Of a stretch of DNA of 38,917 bases, positions 1-7,948 are shown in pieces (within the stretch, counting starts at the first letter, position 1; the number at the start of each line of letters is the position of its first letter). The DNA comes from CAYQIM01 sp964417555 (GTDB lineage: Bacteria; Pseudomonadota; Gammaproteobacteria; Diplorickettsiales; Diplorickettsiaceae). The notes beneath the pieces were generated by a model. It was not told the DNA's origin and did not search any database. It saw only the letters and a list, made by a program, of their open reading frames with translations. The DNA lies in contig CAYQIM010000012.1 of the NCBI GenBank assembly GCA_964417555.1, positions 1 through 38,917 on the forward strand. The letters run 5' to 3'. The position numbers and the translations under genes were made by a program.

Positions 1-125
1 GGACGCAGGACGAATCGCGGCCTAATTTCAGTCGCGTGATGCGAATTAATTTTGGGGACACGATGGCCAAAATTTTTCATGAGCATAGCGACTCGCTTGA
101 TAAAATTTACAAGGAGTTTTTTGTT

Positions 126-476
126 ATGTATATTTATTCTTCTTTGATTACTACCTTACTCGTTTCAGTTTTAGCGACGCCCGCGTTAGCGGCTAATCAA
201 CCTATTATAAAATCTACCCATGTTTCTGGGTTGCAACAACTTAAATCAAGCACACATGTAGTATCTCCTAAAGAAATGAGCGCTAATGTTAATATAAATG
301 TAGCCGATGCTAAAACATTAGCGCTGGAATTAAGTGGAATTGGGTCAAAGCGAGCACAAGCTATTGTTGCTTATAGAGAACAACATGGTCCTTTTAAATC
401 AATTGATGGTTTACTTGAGATTAAAGGCATTGGGAAAAAAACGCTCGAGAAAAACCGCGGGAAAATAACTATTTAA
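126..476 (+). CDS. comEA: ComEA-like secreted helix-hairpin-helix DNA-binding protein
   Basis: The protein has 116 residues from the ATG at 126. An AAGGAG box at 111-116 lies 9 bases upstream, so this start is preferred over an in-frame ATG at 36, which would put 30 residues before the signal peptide. Residues 1-22 form a signal peptide (hydrophobic core, then ALA before ANQ). Residues about 55-115 form a double helix-hairpin-helix unit: 'VNINVADAKTLALEL', 'GIGSKRAQAIVAYRE', 'GLLEIKGIGKKTLEKN'. Family members bind double-stranded DNA in the periplasm during natural transformation. The protein lacks the membrane anchor of Bacillus ComEA and has the short form usual in Gram-negatives. The family is clear; a role in DNA uptake is inferred. 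Confidence 0.85.
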   Translation: MYIYSSLITTLLVSVLATPALAANQPIIKSTHVSGLQQLKSSTHVVSPKEMSANVNINVADAKTLALELSGIGSKRAQAIVAYREQHGPFKSIDGLLEIKGIGKKTLEKNRGKITI

Positions 477-489
477 ACCGCTTTAAGTG

Positions 490-511
490 CTCCCCTGCGA
501 AAGCGGGGGAG
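490..511 (+). terminator. hairpin after the ComEA-like gene, possible terminator
   Basis: A 9-bp stem (490-498 with 503-511, one T-G wobble) closes a GAAA tetraloop 13 bases after the stop codon at 476. No T run follows on either strand. It could be a weak or Rho-assisted terminator, or a REP-like repeat shared with the convergent cytochrome gene. Confidence 0.45.
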
Positions 512-571
512 TAATAACATGAAGATATGAACTGAGCTAGAATAGCCTTCAAGTGTAAAGTGTGTTTTTAT

Positions 572-988
572 TCAGGAAGAATTTTTAATTATATAACGAA
601 TGGCGGTTTTTAAGTCTTCGGAGGAGCATTCCAAACATGCGCCTTTGGGGGGCATCGCATTATATCCATTTTTTACGTGCTTTAATAATAAAGATAAGCT
701 TTTTTTTATTCTAAACTTCCAATCTGCCTTATTTCCAAAGCGAGGTGCTCCTGCTATACCGGTACCATGACATAAAATACAGTGGCTCTCAATTAGGGCT
801 TTACCTAAATGATTTGTTTTAGGAGTAGAAAGAGGTTTATCTGTAGTTTCCAGAGCTAACTTAACTTTTCCGATGGGTGCAATACGAGATTCAATAGCTT
901 CTGCTGATTGATCCAAAAAATCGGCAAGGCAAACACTTATGTTTAAAAGTGAAATAAAAGTCATTATTTTTATGGCGGATTTTCTCAT
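572..988 (-). CDS. cytochrome c5-like periplasmic monohaem c-type cytochrome
   Basis: The 138-residue protein has an N-terminal signal peptide (about residues 1-22). It contains one haem-binding CxxCH motif (C70, C73, H74, 'CILCH'). The sequence 'NAMPPKGAC' provides the likely axial methionine M112. A second cysteine pair, C118 and C121 (CLEC), is typical of cytochrome c5 and forms a disulfide. These proteins carry electrons in the periplasm. The gene is monocistronic and convergent with the ComEA-like gene. The family call is firm; the redox partner cannot be told from the sequence. Confidence 0.85.
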   Translation of the reverse strand: MRKSAIKIMTFISLLNISVCLADFLDQSAEAIESRIAPIGKVKLALETTDKPLSTPKTNHLGKALIESHCILCHGTGIAGAPRFGNKADWKFRIKKSLSLLLKHVKNGYNAMPPKGACLECSSEDLKTAIRYIIKNSS

Positions 989-1041
989 GGGTAAACGTCG
1001 ATGTTATTTTGAGAATACCTATTTTTGTAAGTATGTCCATT

Positions 1042-1075
1042 GCACTTGAAGTTGCGATGTTACCATTTCAAGTGC
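1042..1075. repeat. hairpin GCACTTGAA/TTCAAGTGC
   Basis: Perfect 9-bp inverted repeat (1042-1050 and 1067-1075) with a 16-base loop, followed on the plus strand by five T. It lies between the 5' end of the minus-strand cytochrome gene and the 3' end of the minus-strand aldolase gene, so the T run points the wrong way to terminate either. A related hairpin with the same CACTTGAA/TTCAAGTG arms lies before ispH (29479-29509). Confidence 0.5.
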
Positions 1076-1140
1076 TTTTTCTCGCAATGGAATAATGGCT
1101 TCGAGGTTTTAACTGAGTATAGTTCGAAAATGGCAATATA

Positions 1141-1248
1141 CCGTCATGGCGAGCGAATGTGAGTGAGCGTGGCCATCCAGTCAATTAACTTTCGCTTTCC
1201 TTATGCTTTTCCTGGATTGCCGCGCACTTTCAGTGCTCGCAATGACAG
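1141..1248. repeat. imperfect palindromic repeat element 3' of the aldolase gene
   Basis: Two arms of about 38 bases face each other: 1141-1180, beginning CCGTCATGGCGAGC and ending CCATCCAG, and 1212-1248, beginning CTGGATTGCCGCGC and ending GCAATGACAG. They are imperfect reverse complements. The segment is richer in GC than its surroundings. It looks like an intergenic palindromic repeat or a small MITE. The plus-strand open frame over it (1203-1397) is not a gene. Confidence 0.6.
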
Positions 1249-1278
1249 ATTTTCATCTAACGATAATGTTAACGGAGC

Positions 1279-2328
1279 CTAAACAAAAGCGGGTTCAGCT
1301 TCCTGGTCTTCAGTTTCCATATTTGGCCGATATTGTCCTTTACAAGCAGCGGCATTTAATTTTGCTCGTTTATAAAATGCGCGTTGCGCGGCTTTAACGT
1401 TATGTGCTTTGCCATTCCAAGTTTTTAATGCGGGCTCTTGTAAAGCGCGTCCATAAGAGAAACTTAACAGCCAAGGTTGGCGGGAGTTTAGAAGCAATTT
1501 ATTCATTTCATTTAAATGTGCTGTCGCAAGTTCAGGGGTCTGACCGCCAGAAAGAAAGTTAATACTCGGAACAGCGGCGGGCACAGTTAAGCGTAAAACT
1601 TTTAAGGTCGCTTCGGCAACTTCAGTAACACTGGCTTTAGGCGTATGTTGAGCGCCAGTGATAACCATACTGGGTTTCAATATCATACAATCTAATAATA
1701 CGTGGTGTTTATGGAGTTCTTCAAATACAGTATATAAAGTTGCTTCAGTTGCTGCCGTGCAACGTTTGAGAGAGTGATCACCATTTATCAATAATTCGGG
1801 TTCTACAATGGGAACGATACCATTCGCTTGGCAAATGGAAGCGTAACGGGCTAGCGCCTGTGCATTGGTGACTTGTGCTAAAGAAGAAGGAAGGGTGTCG
1901 GAAATAGTAAAAACAGCACGCCATTTTGCAAAATAAGCACCAAGATTTTTGTACATTTCAAGCCGCTCAGCAAGACCATCAAGGCCTTGGGTCATTTTTT
2001 CCTCGGCGTTGAGGGGGATGAGACCTTTATCCACTTTAATTCCTGGTACGATGCCCAGTTCTTTATCTAATACTTCGGGGAAGAGAACGCCTTCTTTGTT
2101 TTGCTGGCCTAAGGTTTCTTCGTGCAGGATTATGCCATTGATAAAGGCTTCAATTCCGGGTGTGGTAAAGAGTAATTCACGATAACTACGACGATTTTCT
2201 ACGGTTGACTCGATATGAAAAGTAGCAAAGCGCTTACCAATGGTTGCTTGACTTTCATCGGCTGCCAAAATTCCTTTTCCTGGTGCTACAAGCCGTGAGA
2301 TGGTTCCTTCAAGTTCATGAATAGCCAT
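1279..2328 (-). CDS. fba: class I fructose-bisphosphate aldolase
   Basis: The 349-residue enzyme reversibly cleaves fructose 1,6-bisphosphate to glyceraldehyde 3-phosphate and dihydroxyacetone phosphate in glycolysis and gluconeogenesis. Class I residues are visible: D24 in 'AADES', K135-W136-R137 in 'FAKWRAVF', E176 in 'VEPE' and the Schiff-base lysine K218 in 'ILKPSMV'. The usual E-G pair five residues before the lysine is D213-C214 here, a departure from the family signature but not a loss of the catalytic lysine. The C-terminus ends AFV and lacks the terminal tyrosine of animal aldolases. An AAGGAG box sits 8 bases before the ATG at 2328. The start region was once duplicated (see 5329-5358). 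Confidence 0.93.
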   Translation of the reverse strand: MAIHELEGTISRLVAPGKGILAADESQATIGKRFATFHIESTVENRRSYRELLFTTPGIEAFINGIILHEETLGQQNKEGVLFPEVLDKELGIVPGIKVDKGLIPLNAEEKMTQGLDGLAERLEMYKNLGAYFAKWRAVFTISDTLPSSLAQVTNAQALARYASICQANGIVPIVEPELLINGDHSLKRCTAATEATLYTVFEELHKHHVLLDCMILKPSMVITGAQHTPKASVTEVAEATLKVLRLTVPAAVPSINFLSGGQTPELATAHLNEMNKLLLNSRQPWLLSFSYGRALQEPALKTWNGKAHNVKAAQRAFYKRAKLNAAACKGQYRPNMETEDQEAEPAFV

Positions 2329-2363
2329 AGTAATCGCTCCTTACATTTTTTGACGTAGAGTTT

Positions 2364-2659
2364 AGGATAATGCCGTAATTAAATAGGATTTGTGAGAAAG
2401 TCGACTTCGTGTGTCATCCAAGATTCGCTTTTTCGTATAAATCCGGTGAAGGTCTACTATATAGGACAATATTATCAATTTCTAGTAAACCGCAAATTTC
2501 AAAGTCCATTTAAAGAGTACAATTTTTTGGCGGAGGTTTTTCTTAAGTTTATTTTAAGCTTTTGAGCCTAAAATTAATAAATAAGGGTGAAAAGGATTGT
2601 AAGCCTGTAGATATTCGCTTGGATATACAAAAAGCTTGATATGAAAAGGGCTTCTTATG
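2364..2659. repeat. leader repeat, copy 1 (before membrane protein A)
   Basis: This about 296-bp stretch between the aldolase start and the gene at 2657 is repeated with many substitutions at 5372-5670. Shared blocks include 'AGGATxATGxCGTAATT', 'GTGAAGGYCTACTATATAGG', 'TTATCAATTTCT' and 'AAGTTTATTTTAAG', and both copies end at the ATGCCG of a large membrane-protein gene. It explains the whole gene-free interval. Confidence 0.8.
2542..2574 (+). promoter_or_regulatory. PmrA-box-like promoter of membrane protein A
   Basis: A direct repeat CTTAAG (2542-2547), N5, TTTAAG (2553-2558) is followed after exactly 10 bases by TAAAAT (2569-2574). The second half-site lies where a -35 box would be. This is the arrangement of PmrA-activated promoters (YTTAAK-N5-YTTAAK) known for Dot/Icm effector genes of Legionella and Coxiella. 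The transcript would start near 2581, leaving a leader of about 75 bases. Identical spacing occurs at 5554-5586 and 33561-33593. Confidence 0.65.
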
Positions 2660-4345
2660 CCGCAATCGCTGAATGACACTGTAGCGCTACAAAGCACCCT
2701 TTCTGAAAGGCGCGGGACGTTGTACAGAGAAAACTATACAAAGTATATAGAATACTTGCATCGCTTAGGCACTTTGCTACAAGAATCTTGGCAGCTTGGC
2801 GGCAGAACTCAAGAAACAGGAAGAAAAGCGTTTAGACGATACGTTGTCGAGCAAGTTGTTGCTAATCCCAATGATAAATCTTTAACATTAACAGAATTAT
2901 GCGAATGTGCATCGAATCTTGAAGTTATTCTTACTGTTTGGGAAGACCCCGGCCTGTTGCGGAAAGAAAAGGCAGAGCGTCAGGCTCATAAAGTAAAACG
3001 AATAATTGATATAGCTGATCGGCATGCTATACGCACGGCTCTTTTTGCCGAAGTTGCTCACCTAGTCAATAGGATTGCGCCTCTCAATGACGTTAATGCA
3101 AACGCTATAGGAATGAAAGCAGAAATCCAAAAGATTAAGCAGGATTTTGCAAGCTTAGTCGCTTCAGATGACAAGTTGGATAATACCGCCTTAATAAATA
3201 TCCTTAAATGTATAAAGCTATTAACTAATACAGAGGAGAAATCTGAACAAGTAGAATATTTGCATAAGTTTACTCAATTTTTAGATACTTCAAAAGACAA
3301 TAAAAAACTAAAAGAATTTCTTGATTCTGTCACTAAAAACGAGAAGCGTAATGAAGAATTACTAGAAGAAATTCTCGACCTTGCGCGTTGGAGACATAAT
3401 GAAAGCCTGCTCGAAGCAATCCTATATAGAGTAAATGAAAGCAAGCAAGCTAACGAAAAAATATTAAAGGAAATTAGTCCTCGAGAGAATCCTAATAAAG
3501 AGTTGCTAAGAAAAGTTGCTGATCGCATTATTAAAAACAAAGCACACAATGAAAAACTTCTTAGCACGATCGTTGATTATCTCAGTAAGAAAGAAAAACA
3601 GAATGAGAGCTTAAAAAAAGAAATTGAAACGTCTCTTCTAAAATTCTATAGAATGAGGTTTGATCTTCGTTTTAAACCGGAAAGCTCAGAGTATGTTTTT
3701 TTAAGCAACGAGATAGATAAGCTAAAGGACATCATAGAATCGATAACCAAAGATAAAAAGGACAATGCGGAGTTACTAAGAAAAATTTATTGTATAAGTG
3801 ATGATAAGAAAAAAAGGGAAAGAATCAAGAAATTACTTGGGGAAAATTTTTCTACAACTGAGAATGTGTTTAATGCTTGGGATCCAACGGAAGAGACTAT
3901 ACAAGAAAGTCAAAAGTTATTGGCGGGTATAGAAGCAGCAGTAAAATCTAAGCAAGTAAAAAAAGTGCTGACTTCGTTTAAGACGGCAGCGGACAAAGCT
4001 TTGTCTAGAGTAAGCGTTTTTCTTTCGGTATTGGCAGGACTTTCTTGTGGAATAGTCACCGGCGGTTGTATTTTTTTATTGTTGATTGGCGCGACTGTGG
4101 GTGCTCCTCTAGGGGTGGCTATAGTGGTCGGTACAATCGTTTTTATGGCGGGTTTTTCTGTCAATTTCAATTTCTTTTCATACGCTATCCTAGAATTCCT
4201 ACTGAAGTTTGCCAAGAGTGGCGGAATTACTGAATTTATCGATCAAGATGGAAAGCGTGTCCAACTATCCAATCGAAAAAAACTGCTTTTAGTGCCCGCT
4301 GCAGTGCTTTCAGTCGCTGTCGGTGTTTGTGCTTTTACTATCTGA
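2657..4345 (+). CDS. membrane protein A, N-terminal part; candidate secreted effector (frameshifted)
   Basis: No family is recognised. The 562-residue frame begins with an ATG preceded by AAAAGGG at a 6-base spacing. Residues 1-450 are soluble and highly charged. From about 215 to 325, and again near 363-378, a degenerate 14-18-residue unit recurs around 'NExLLxxI' ('NEELLEEI', 'NESLLEAI', 'NEKILKEI', 'NKELLRKV', 'NEKLLSTI'), predicted to form helical or coiled-coil repeats. Long hydrophobic stretches follow at about 453-512 and 543-561. The frame stops at 4343-4345 in the middle of a hydrophobic hairpin that continues in the -1 frame. Restoring one T in the TTTT at 4333-4336 gives a single protein of 878 residues. 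The PmrA-like promoter and the architecture suggest a Dot/Icm effector; this is inference. Confidence 0.7.
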   Translation: MPQSLNDTVALQSTLSERRGTLYRENYTKYIEYLHRLGTLLQESWQLGGRTQETGRKAFRRYVVEQVVANPNDKSLTLTELCECASNLEVILTVWEDPGLLRKEKAERQAHKVKRIIDIADRHAIRTALFAEVAHLVNRIAPLNDVNANAIGMKAEIQKIKQDFASLVASDDKLDNTALINILKCIKLLTNTEEKSEQVEYLHKFTQFLDTSKDNKKLKEFLDSVTKNEKRNEELLEEILDLARWRHNESLLEAILYRVNESKQANEKILKEISPRENPNKELLRKVADRIIKNKAHNEKLLSTIVDYLSKKEKQNESLKKEIETSLLKFYRMRFDLRFKPESSEYVFLSNEIDKLKDIIESITKDKKDNAELLRKIYCISDDKKKRERIKKLLGENFSTTENVFNAWDPTEETIQESQKLLAGIEAAVKSKQVKKVLTSFKTAADKALSRVSVFLSVLAGLSCGIVTGGCIFLLLIGATVGAPLGVAIVVGTIVFMAGFSVNFNFFSYAILEFLLKFAKSGGITEFIDQDGKRVQLSNRKKLLLVPAAVLSVAVGVCAFTI

Positions 4346-5292
4346 GTGGTATGCAAGTTGCTGCCTTATTCCCTTTTTTGGTTGTGGCAGGGCCTGCATT
4401 ACCGGCGATTATCGCAGGGATTCTCGCCGTTGCAATAGGTGTAGCGATGAGCATCATCATGTTTCGGGCTTTTGCGGGGATATTACAAAAACCTTTTACC
4501 TTTGCTCAACTATGGCAAGGTTTTGTTAAAACATGCCGTGAAATGACTGTCGGCAAAGCCGTCGGTTATTTCTTCAAAGGATTAATAATCGCCTTTGCGA
4601 TATTTAGTTTATTTTTCTTATGTTCTACCGGTGTGCCAACACTAGCAACTGCCTTTGGAGTAACTGTTGCGCACCTATTTGGCTTTGCATCGTTTGTTGG
4701 TCAGATTCCATTTTGTGCAGTTACTATTAGCAACTTTTGTAATTTTGTAGCGGATTGGGTGACAACAAAATTTTTTAGCAAAGAACATGCTCTATCAGGC
4801 AAAATATCACAGCGATTAAGTGAGCCTACATGGTCCAAACAGGGATTTTTCCGTCGTTGTTTGAGTTTTATTAAACAAGTATTTGTACCAGGAGCATTGC
4901 CTGCCAATGCGGCAGGCAATGGCGCCTTAGTAGTTGTGCCTAATTCACCTATCACCTATGTTGCAGCCGCAGGAAATACGCTTATTTCGGTTGCTGGCAA
5001 CATGGTTCCTGATGAGGTGGGCGAGGCGCGAGAAAGAATCCAAGCAGATAAAGTTATTGTTCATGAGATTATTAAAGCGCCAAAAGTAAATTCACCTAAT
5101 GATGATACCCACAGTGATTTATCAACGATCGGAGGAACAACAAGGGTTTTGCCGCCGCAGCGACATAAGAAAGGGGTTTTTTCTAGCCGTCACCTGGCGT
5201 TTTTGTGTCAAGGAAAGCCGCGCTATGCACCATTAAATGATGAAGAAACTATTCCTATTCCTGCAGGAAGAGCTACTCCTCTACGTGCGTAG
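4327..5292 (+). CDS. membrane protein A, C-terminal part (displaced frame)
   Basis: This frame continues the preceding one after a -1 shift; the join would read 'VGVCAFYYLSGMQVAALF'. The first in-frame ATG is at 4351, preceded by no good ribosome binding site. Hydrophobic segments cover about residues 10-50 (including 'FPFLVVAGPALPAIIAGILAV'), 82-105 and 110-145 of this frame. A hydrophilic tail of about 160 residues then ends 'PIPAGRATPLRA'. It could be translated separately by reinitiation, but the position of the break inside a membrane hairpin favours a recent frameshift in one gene or a sequencing error. No enzymatic motif is visible. Confidence 0.6.
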   Translation: MCFYYLSGMQVAALFPFLVVAGPALPAIIAGILAVAIGVAMSIIMFRAFAGILQKPFTFAQLWQGFVKTCREMTVGKAVGYFFKGLIIAFAIFSLFFLCSTGVPTLATAFGVTVAHLFGFASFVGQIPFCAVTISNFCNFVADWVTTKFFSKEHALSGKISQRLSEPTWSKQGFFRRCLSFIKQVFVPGALPANAAGNGALVVVPNSPITYVAAAGNTLISVAGNMVPDEVGEARERIQADKVIVHEIIKAPKVNSPNDDTHSDLSTIGGTTRVLPPQRHKKGVFSSRHLAFLCQGKPRYAPLNDEETIPIPAGRATPLRA

Positions 5293-5328
5293 TTAAGGGC
5301 TTCTTTAATGAGGTTGCGCATAAAACCG

Positions 5329-5358
5329 GATTGTTCCCTCAAATCCATGAATAGTCAT
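5329..5358 (-). pseudogene. relict of the aldolase 5' end
   Basis: Read on the minus strand, these 30 bases encode M-T-I-H-G-F-E-G-T-I, against M-A-I-H-E-L-E-G-T-I at the start of the aldolase gene (2299-2328); 25 of 30 bases agree by my count. The fragment lies upstream of the second leader copy just as the true aldolase start lies upstream of the first. It is best read as the truncated edge of a tandem duplication, and the frame does not continue as aldolase. Confidence 0.7.
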
Positions 5359-5371
5359 GATAAGCCTGTTC

Positions 5372-5670
5372 AGGATGATGTCGTAATTTAAACAGAACCT
5401 GTGTGTAAAAATGCCTTCACGCGTCAAACAAAGTTCAATTTTCGGTATAAATACTGTGAAGGCCTACTATATAGGGGCAATGTTATCAATTTCTTGAAAA
5501 CCACAAGTTTTAAATTCTATTTAAATATAAAATTTTTTTATGAGGGATGTTTTTTTAAGTTTATTTTAAGTTTGAGGGCCTAAAATTAATAAGGGCTAAA
5601 AGGATTTAAGTCTACAAAATACGTTTGGACGTAATTAAGAAAGTTTGTTCCGTGAAATGGGTTTTTTATG
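5372..5670. repeat. leader repeat, copy 2 (before membrane protein B)
   Basis: Diverged second copy of 2364-2659, ending at the ATGCCG of the gene at 5668. Best kept are the block around 'GTGAAGGCCTACTATATAGG' and the PmrA-like box with its -10 hexamer. The short open frame at 5401-5583 lies entirely inside this leader and is not considered a gene. Confidence 0.8.
5554..5586 (+). promoter_or_regulatory. PmrA-box-like promoter of membrane protein B
   Basis: TTTAAG (5554-5559), N5, TTTAAG (5565-5570), 10 bases, then TAAAAT (5581-5586): the same geometry as at 2542-2574. Since the leaders are duplicates, this site is conserved by descent. The surrounding leader has diverged more than the box and the -10 hexamer have, which is consistent with selection on the site. 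Confidence 0.65.
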
Positions 5671-7827
5671 CCGATAACTCCTGAAGAACAGCAAGGAACT
5701 CAAACGACCATTACTAGGATGCCATCCCAAAACGAACCTCATTTTGTTAATGAGCAGCACATATCACTTTTTAAAGAATCTGAACAAGTGATAGTTCCAG
5801 AGGCATTAAATACACTTGACGAGTTTCTGGCGACTCCAATGGCTAATGCGAATGCCATCGGAAGCGATTTTAATTTCAATCTTTATCCTACCATCATTGA
5901 AGATACTTCCGCAGCGCTACGATATAGTTCTTTGGCAGGAACTAGCATTATTGCATTATCAATTGGTGCTTACGTTGCGGCTTATCGTAACCTCAGAAAT
6001 CGAGAACAGGCGAGTCATTTTTTTTATTTTAAACGCCTATTAGAATCTAAAAAAAGTGATGAAATTCTTAAATTGATGGGGGAGAGTGATTTTGACTATG
6101 AAATTTTAAGTGCTGCAGCCCATTTTTATTCTCCTGATATTTCTAAATTTGTCGCGTGGAAGCGTCGTTTTTTTTGTTATGGAAATAAACGAATAGCATT
6201 GAAGAAGTTACAGGCTTATTGGTCAGCGGAGGAGAAAAATAAAGAAGAAATACTTGATAAGCTTTTTTTAGAAATAATAAAAAAAGTAGTTATCGTTTTA
6301 AATAAAGCGGATACTAATTCTGACGCACTGGAGTTTGAAGTTAAGTCAGATTATTTGATTGGATTAACAGAGCGTAGCAGGAAAAAAAATTTTTCAAAAC
6401 TGAGTAATCCAGGGAGTAAGATAGGAGTTAAAAAAAATCCAAGTTTCGGCAAAGCGCTTTTGGGTGCTCTAGGGGAAACCACCTTTATTTATTGGTTAGC
6501 CGTATTTGTTTCTTGTCTTATTCCTTTCGGTATTGTGGGGGGCGTGGCTGTTGCACCGCTTGTCATCGCAGGAGGGTGGCTTCTGTTTAAGTGCGGTGTT
6601 ATTACCTACCAATCGTTAAAAAAACCAAAGGATGATAATAACAATATTCAAAATAGGGAGGATCAGGAAGAAATAATCGTAAGAAATAGTGTTGAATTAA
6701 AGAAACGTGAAGCATTTATAAGTACTAATGCAATCCGCTCAGTGGCTTTTAAAGGTTCTTTGCTGCATAAGGAACTGCAAAACGTACTTAAACATCGTCG
6801 TTTTAATAAATTTCATGCCGGACTACAAGGATTTGTAGAAGGTTGTTTTTTTCCTTTTTTTGTTGCTTGGGTGCTGACTGATCTCACTAAGCTGCTGTTA
6901 GCGCTTGCGATGGGTGCTCCAGCTATGGCAGCTATTATGGGCCCTGCTGCGCCAATAGTGATTGGCATAGCCATTGTTACCATAGCCATTGTTACCTTAG
7001 TACTAGGAATAGGTTATGGTATTTATTCAGCCACCAAAGCGGTTAGTACTCAGGAAACTCGATATGAAAAGTTATTGGCTAAAATTGAATGCCTTGAGAA
7101 GACAAATATTGTAATACCCGATTTATCTTTACAAGCGCATGATCGCCTGCTGCGCCGGTATAGCTTGGAAGAGCCACTTTGGACACGCGTTAAAAAAGTC
7201 TTGAATCGAGGATGGGTCGTTATCAAACGTTTAGGAACCGGTAGTTTGGTTTTTCGTCTCATTGTATGGGGGACTATAACGGCTTGCGCAGTTATTCCTG
7301 CCGGTTATATTGCCCCTATTGCAATTCCATTTATCCTTATTTTTGCTACTGTTTTTGCCGTACAGTACTATCGTGCCTATAATGTTAATAGTCAATTAAA
7401 ACAAGCGGAAACTGTGATCGACCAGTTATATTCCACACACTTCGCGGCTGAAAAAGGTAGCACGTCTGTGCTAGCAAATGAAGCTATTGTACAAGCGTCA
7501 ACACAGCTAGAAGATACCCCAGTCAGTCATCTAGATGGCAAATTATCTCCAGAGCAGCAACCTACTGAACCAGTAGAAATACCTACTCAAAAAGCTTCTG
7601 TAGTAGCACCCAGTGTTCAAGAGGAAGAACTTGCTAGACCTAACTTAAAAGAAGGGGATAGTGCTATAGAAAACACAGTGGATGGTGCTCATAGTCAGCC
7701 AAAAAATGGGCTTTATGTAAGATCTAATGCTGGATTTTGGCCTGCATCTTCTTGTGTCGAGTCTCAGCTTAATGGCGGCGTAGAACGAGAGCAGCCAACT
7801 AGTTCGATGATATCCCGGGCGATTTAG
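5668..7827 (+). CDS. membrane protein B; candidate secreted effector
   Basis: No family is recognised in this intact 719-residue protein. Hydrophobic segments lie at about 88-106, 272-308 (probably two helices), 390-455 (two or three, rich in Ala/Gly/Ile) and 525-568. They are separated by charged, Lys-rich soluble stretches and followed by a polar tail of about 145 residues rich in Gln, Glu, Pro and Ser. The N-terminal 80 residues are polar with no signal peptide. Its leader, promoter and layout parallel membrane protein A directly upstream, so the two probably arose by tandem duplication, although coding-sequence similarity is too low to see by eye. A role as a Dot/Icm substrate acting on host membranes is inference. 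Confidence 0.75.
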   Translation: MPITPEEQQGTQTTITRMPSQNEPHFVNEQHISLFKESEQVIVPEALNTLDEFLATPMANANAIGSDFNFNLYPTIIEDTSAALRYSSLAGTSIIALSIGAYVAAYRNLRNREQASHFFYFKRLLESKKSDEILKLMGESDFDYEILSAAAHFYSPDISKFVAWKRRFFCYGNKRIALKKLQAYWSAEEKNKEEILDKLFLEIIKKVVIVLNKADTNSDALEFEVKSDYLIGLTERSRKKNFSKLSNPGSKIGVKKNPSFGKALLGALGETTFIYWLAVFVSCLIPFGIVGGVAVAPLVIAGGWLLFKCGVITYQSLKKPKDDNNNIQNREDQEEIIVRNSVELKKREAFISTNAIRSVAFKGSLLHKELQNVLKHRRFNKFHAGLQGFVEGCFFPFFVAWVLTDLTKLLLALAMGAPAMAAIMGPAAPIVIGIAIVTIAIVTLVLGIGYGIYSATKAVSTQETRYEKLLAKIECLEKTNIVIPDLSLQAHDRLLRRYSLEEPLWTRVKKVLNRGWVVIKRLGTGSLVFRLIVWGTITACAVIPAGYIAPIAIPFILIFATVFAVQYYRAYNVNSQLKQAETVIDQLYSTHFAAEKGSTSVLANEAIVQASTQLEDTPVSHLDGKLSPEQQPTEPVEIPTQKASVVAPSVQEEELARPNLKEGDSAIENTVDGAHSQPKNGLYVRSNAGFWPASSCVESQLNGGVEREQPTSSMISRAI

Positions 7828-7843
7828 CCGTTAAAAGCCATCA

Positions 7844-7859
7844 CTTCATTATAATGAAG
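7844..7859. repeat. perfect 16-bp palindrome between membrane protein B and the atp operon
   Basis: CTTCATTA/TAATGAAG is a perfect dyad 17 bases after the stop codon of membrane protein B and 37 bases before the atp -35 box. No T run follows, so it is a poor intrinsic terminator. It could be an operator or a weak transcript end. Confidence 0.4.
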
Positions 7860-7895
7860 AATCGCGCAACTCAGACTCTTTAATCTTTCCTACCA

Positions 7896-7924
7896 TTGCA
7901 TAAAAGGAGTCTGCTTATTATACT
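7896..7924 (+). promoter_or_regulatory. sigma-70-type promoter of the atp operon
   Basis: TTGCAT (7896-7901), a 17-base spacer and TATACT (7919-7924) lie just upstream of atpI, with 24 bases from the -10 box to the GTG start. Each hexamer is close to consensus and the spacing is optimal. Confidence 0.65.
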
Positions 7925-7948
7925 GTGCGGCAATTTGGAGGGGCTTAG

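Noticed and set aside
1..125. Possible C-terminal codons of an upstream gene (frame 2 reads DAGRIAA and a stop at 23)
   Set aside because: Seven residues are too few to identify or support a gene.
1203..1397. 64-residue plus-strand open frame
   Set aside because: It lies over the palindromic repeat and the antisense of the aldolase end, with no ribosome binding site.
4300..4345. Programmed -1 frameshift in membrane protein A
   Set aside because: No X-XXY-YYZ heptamer in frame and no stable downstream structure is evident; mutation or sequencing error is simpler.
5401..5583. 60-residue open frame in the second leader
   Set aside because: It lies wholly within the duplicated leader, is Phe/Lys-rich AT-biased sequence and has no counterpart in the first copy.
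2657..7827. Dot/Icm C-terminal secretion signal (E-block) in membrane proteins A and B
   Set aside because: The tails are polar and partly Glu-rich, but the signal is too degenerate to call by eye.
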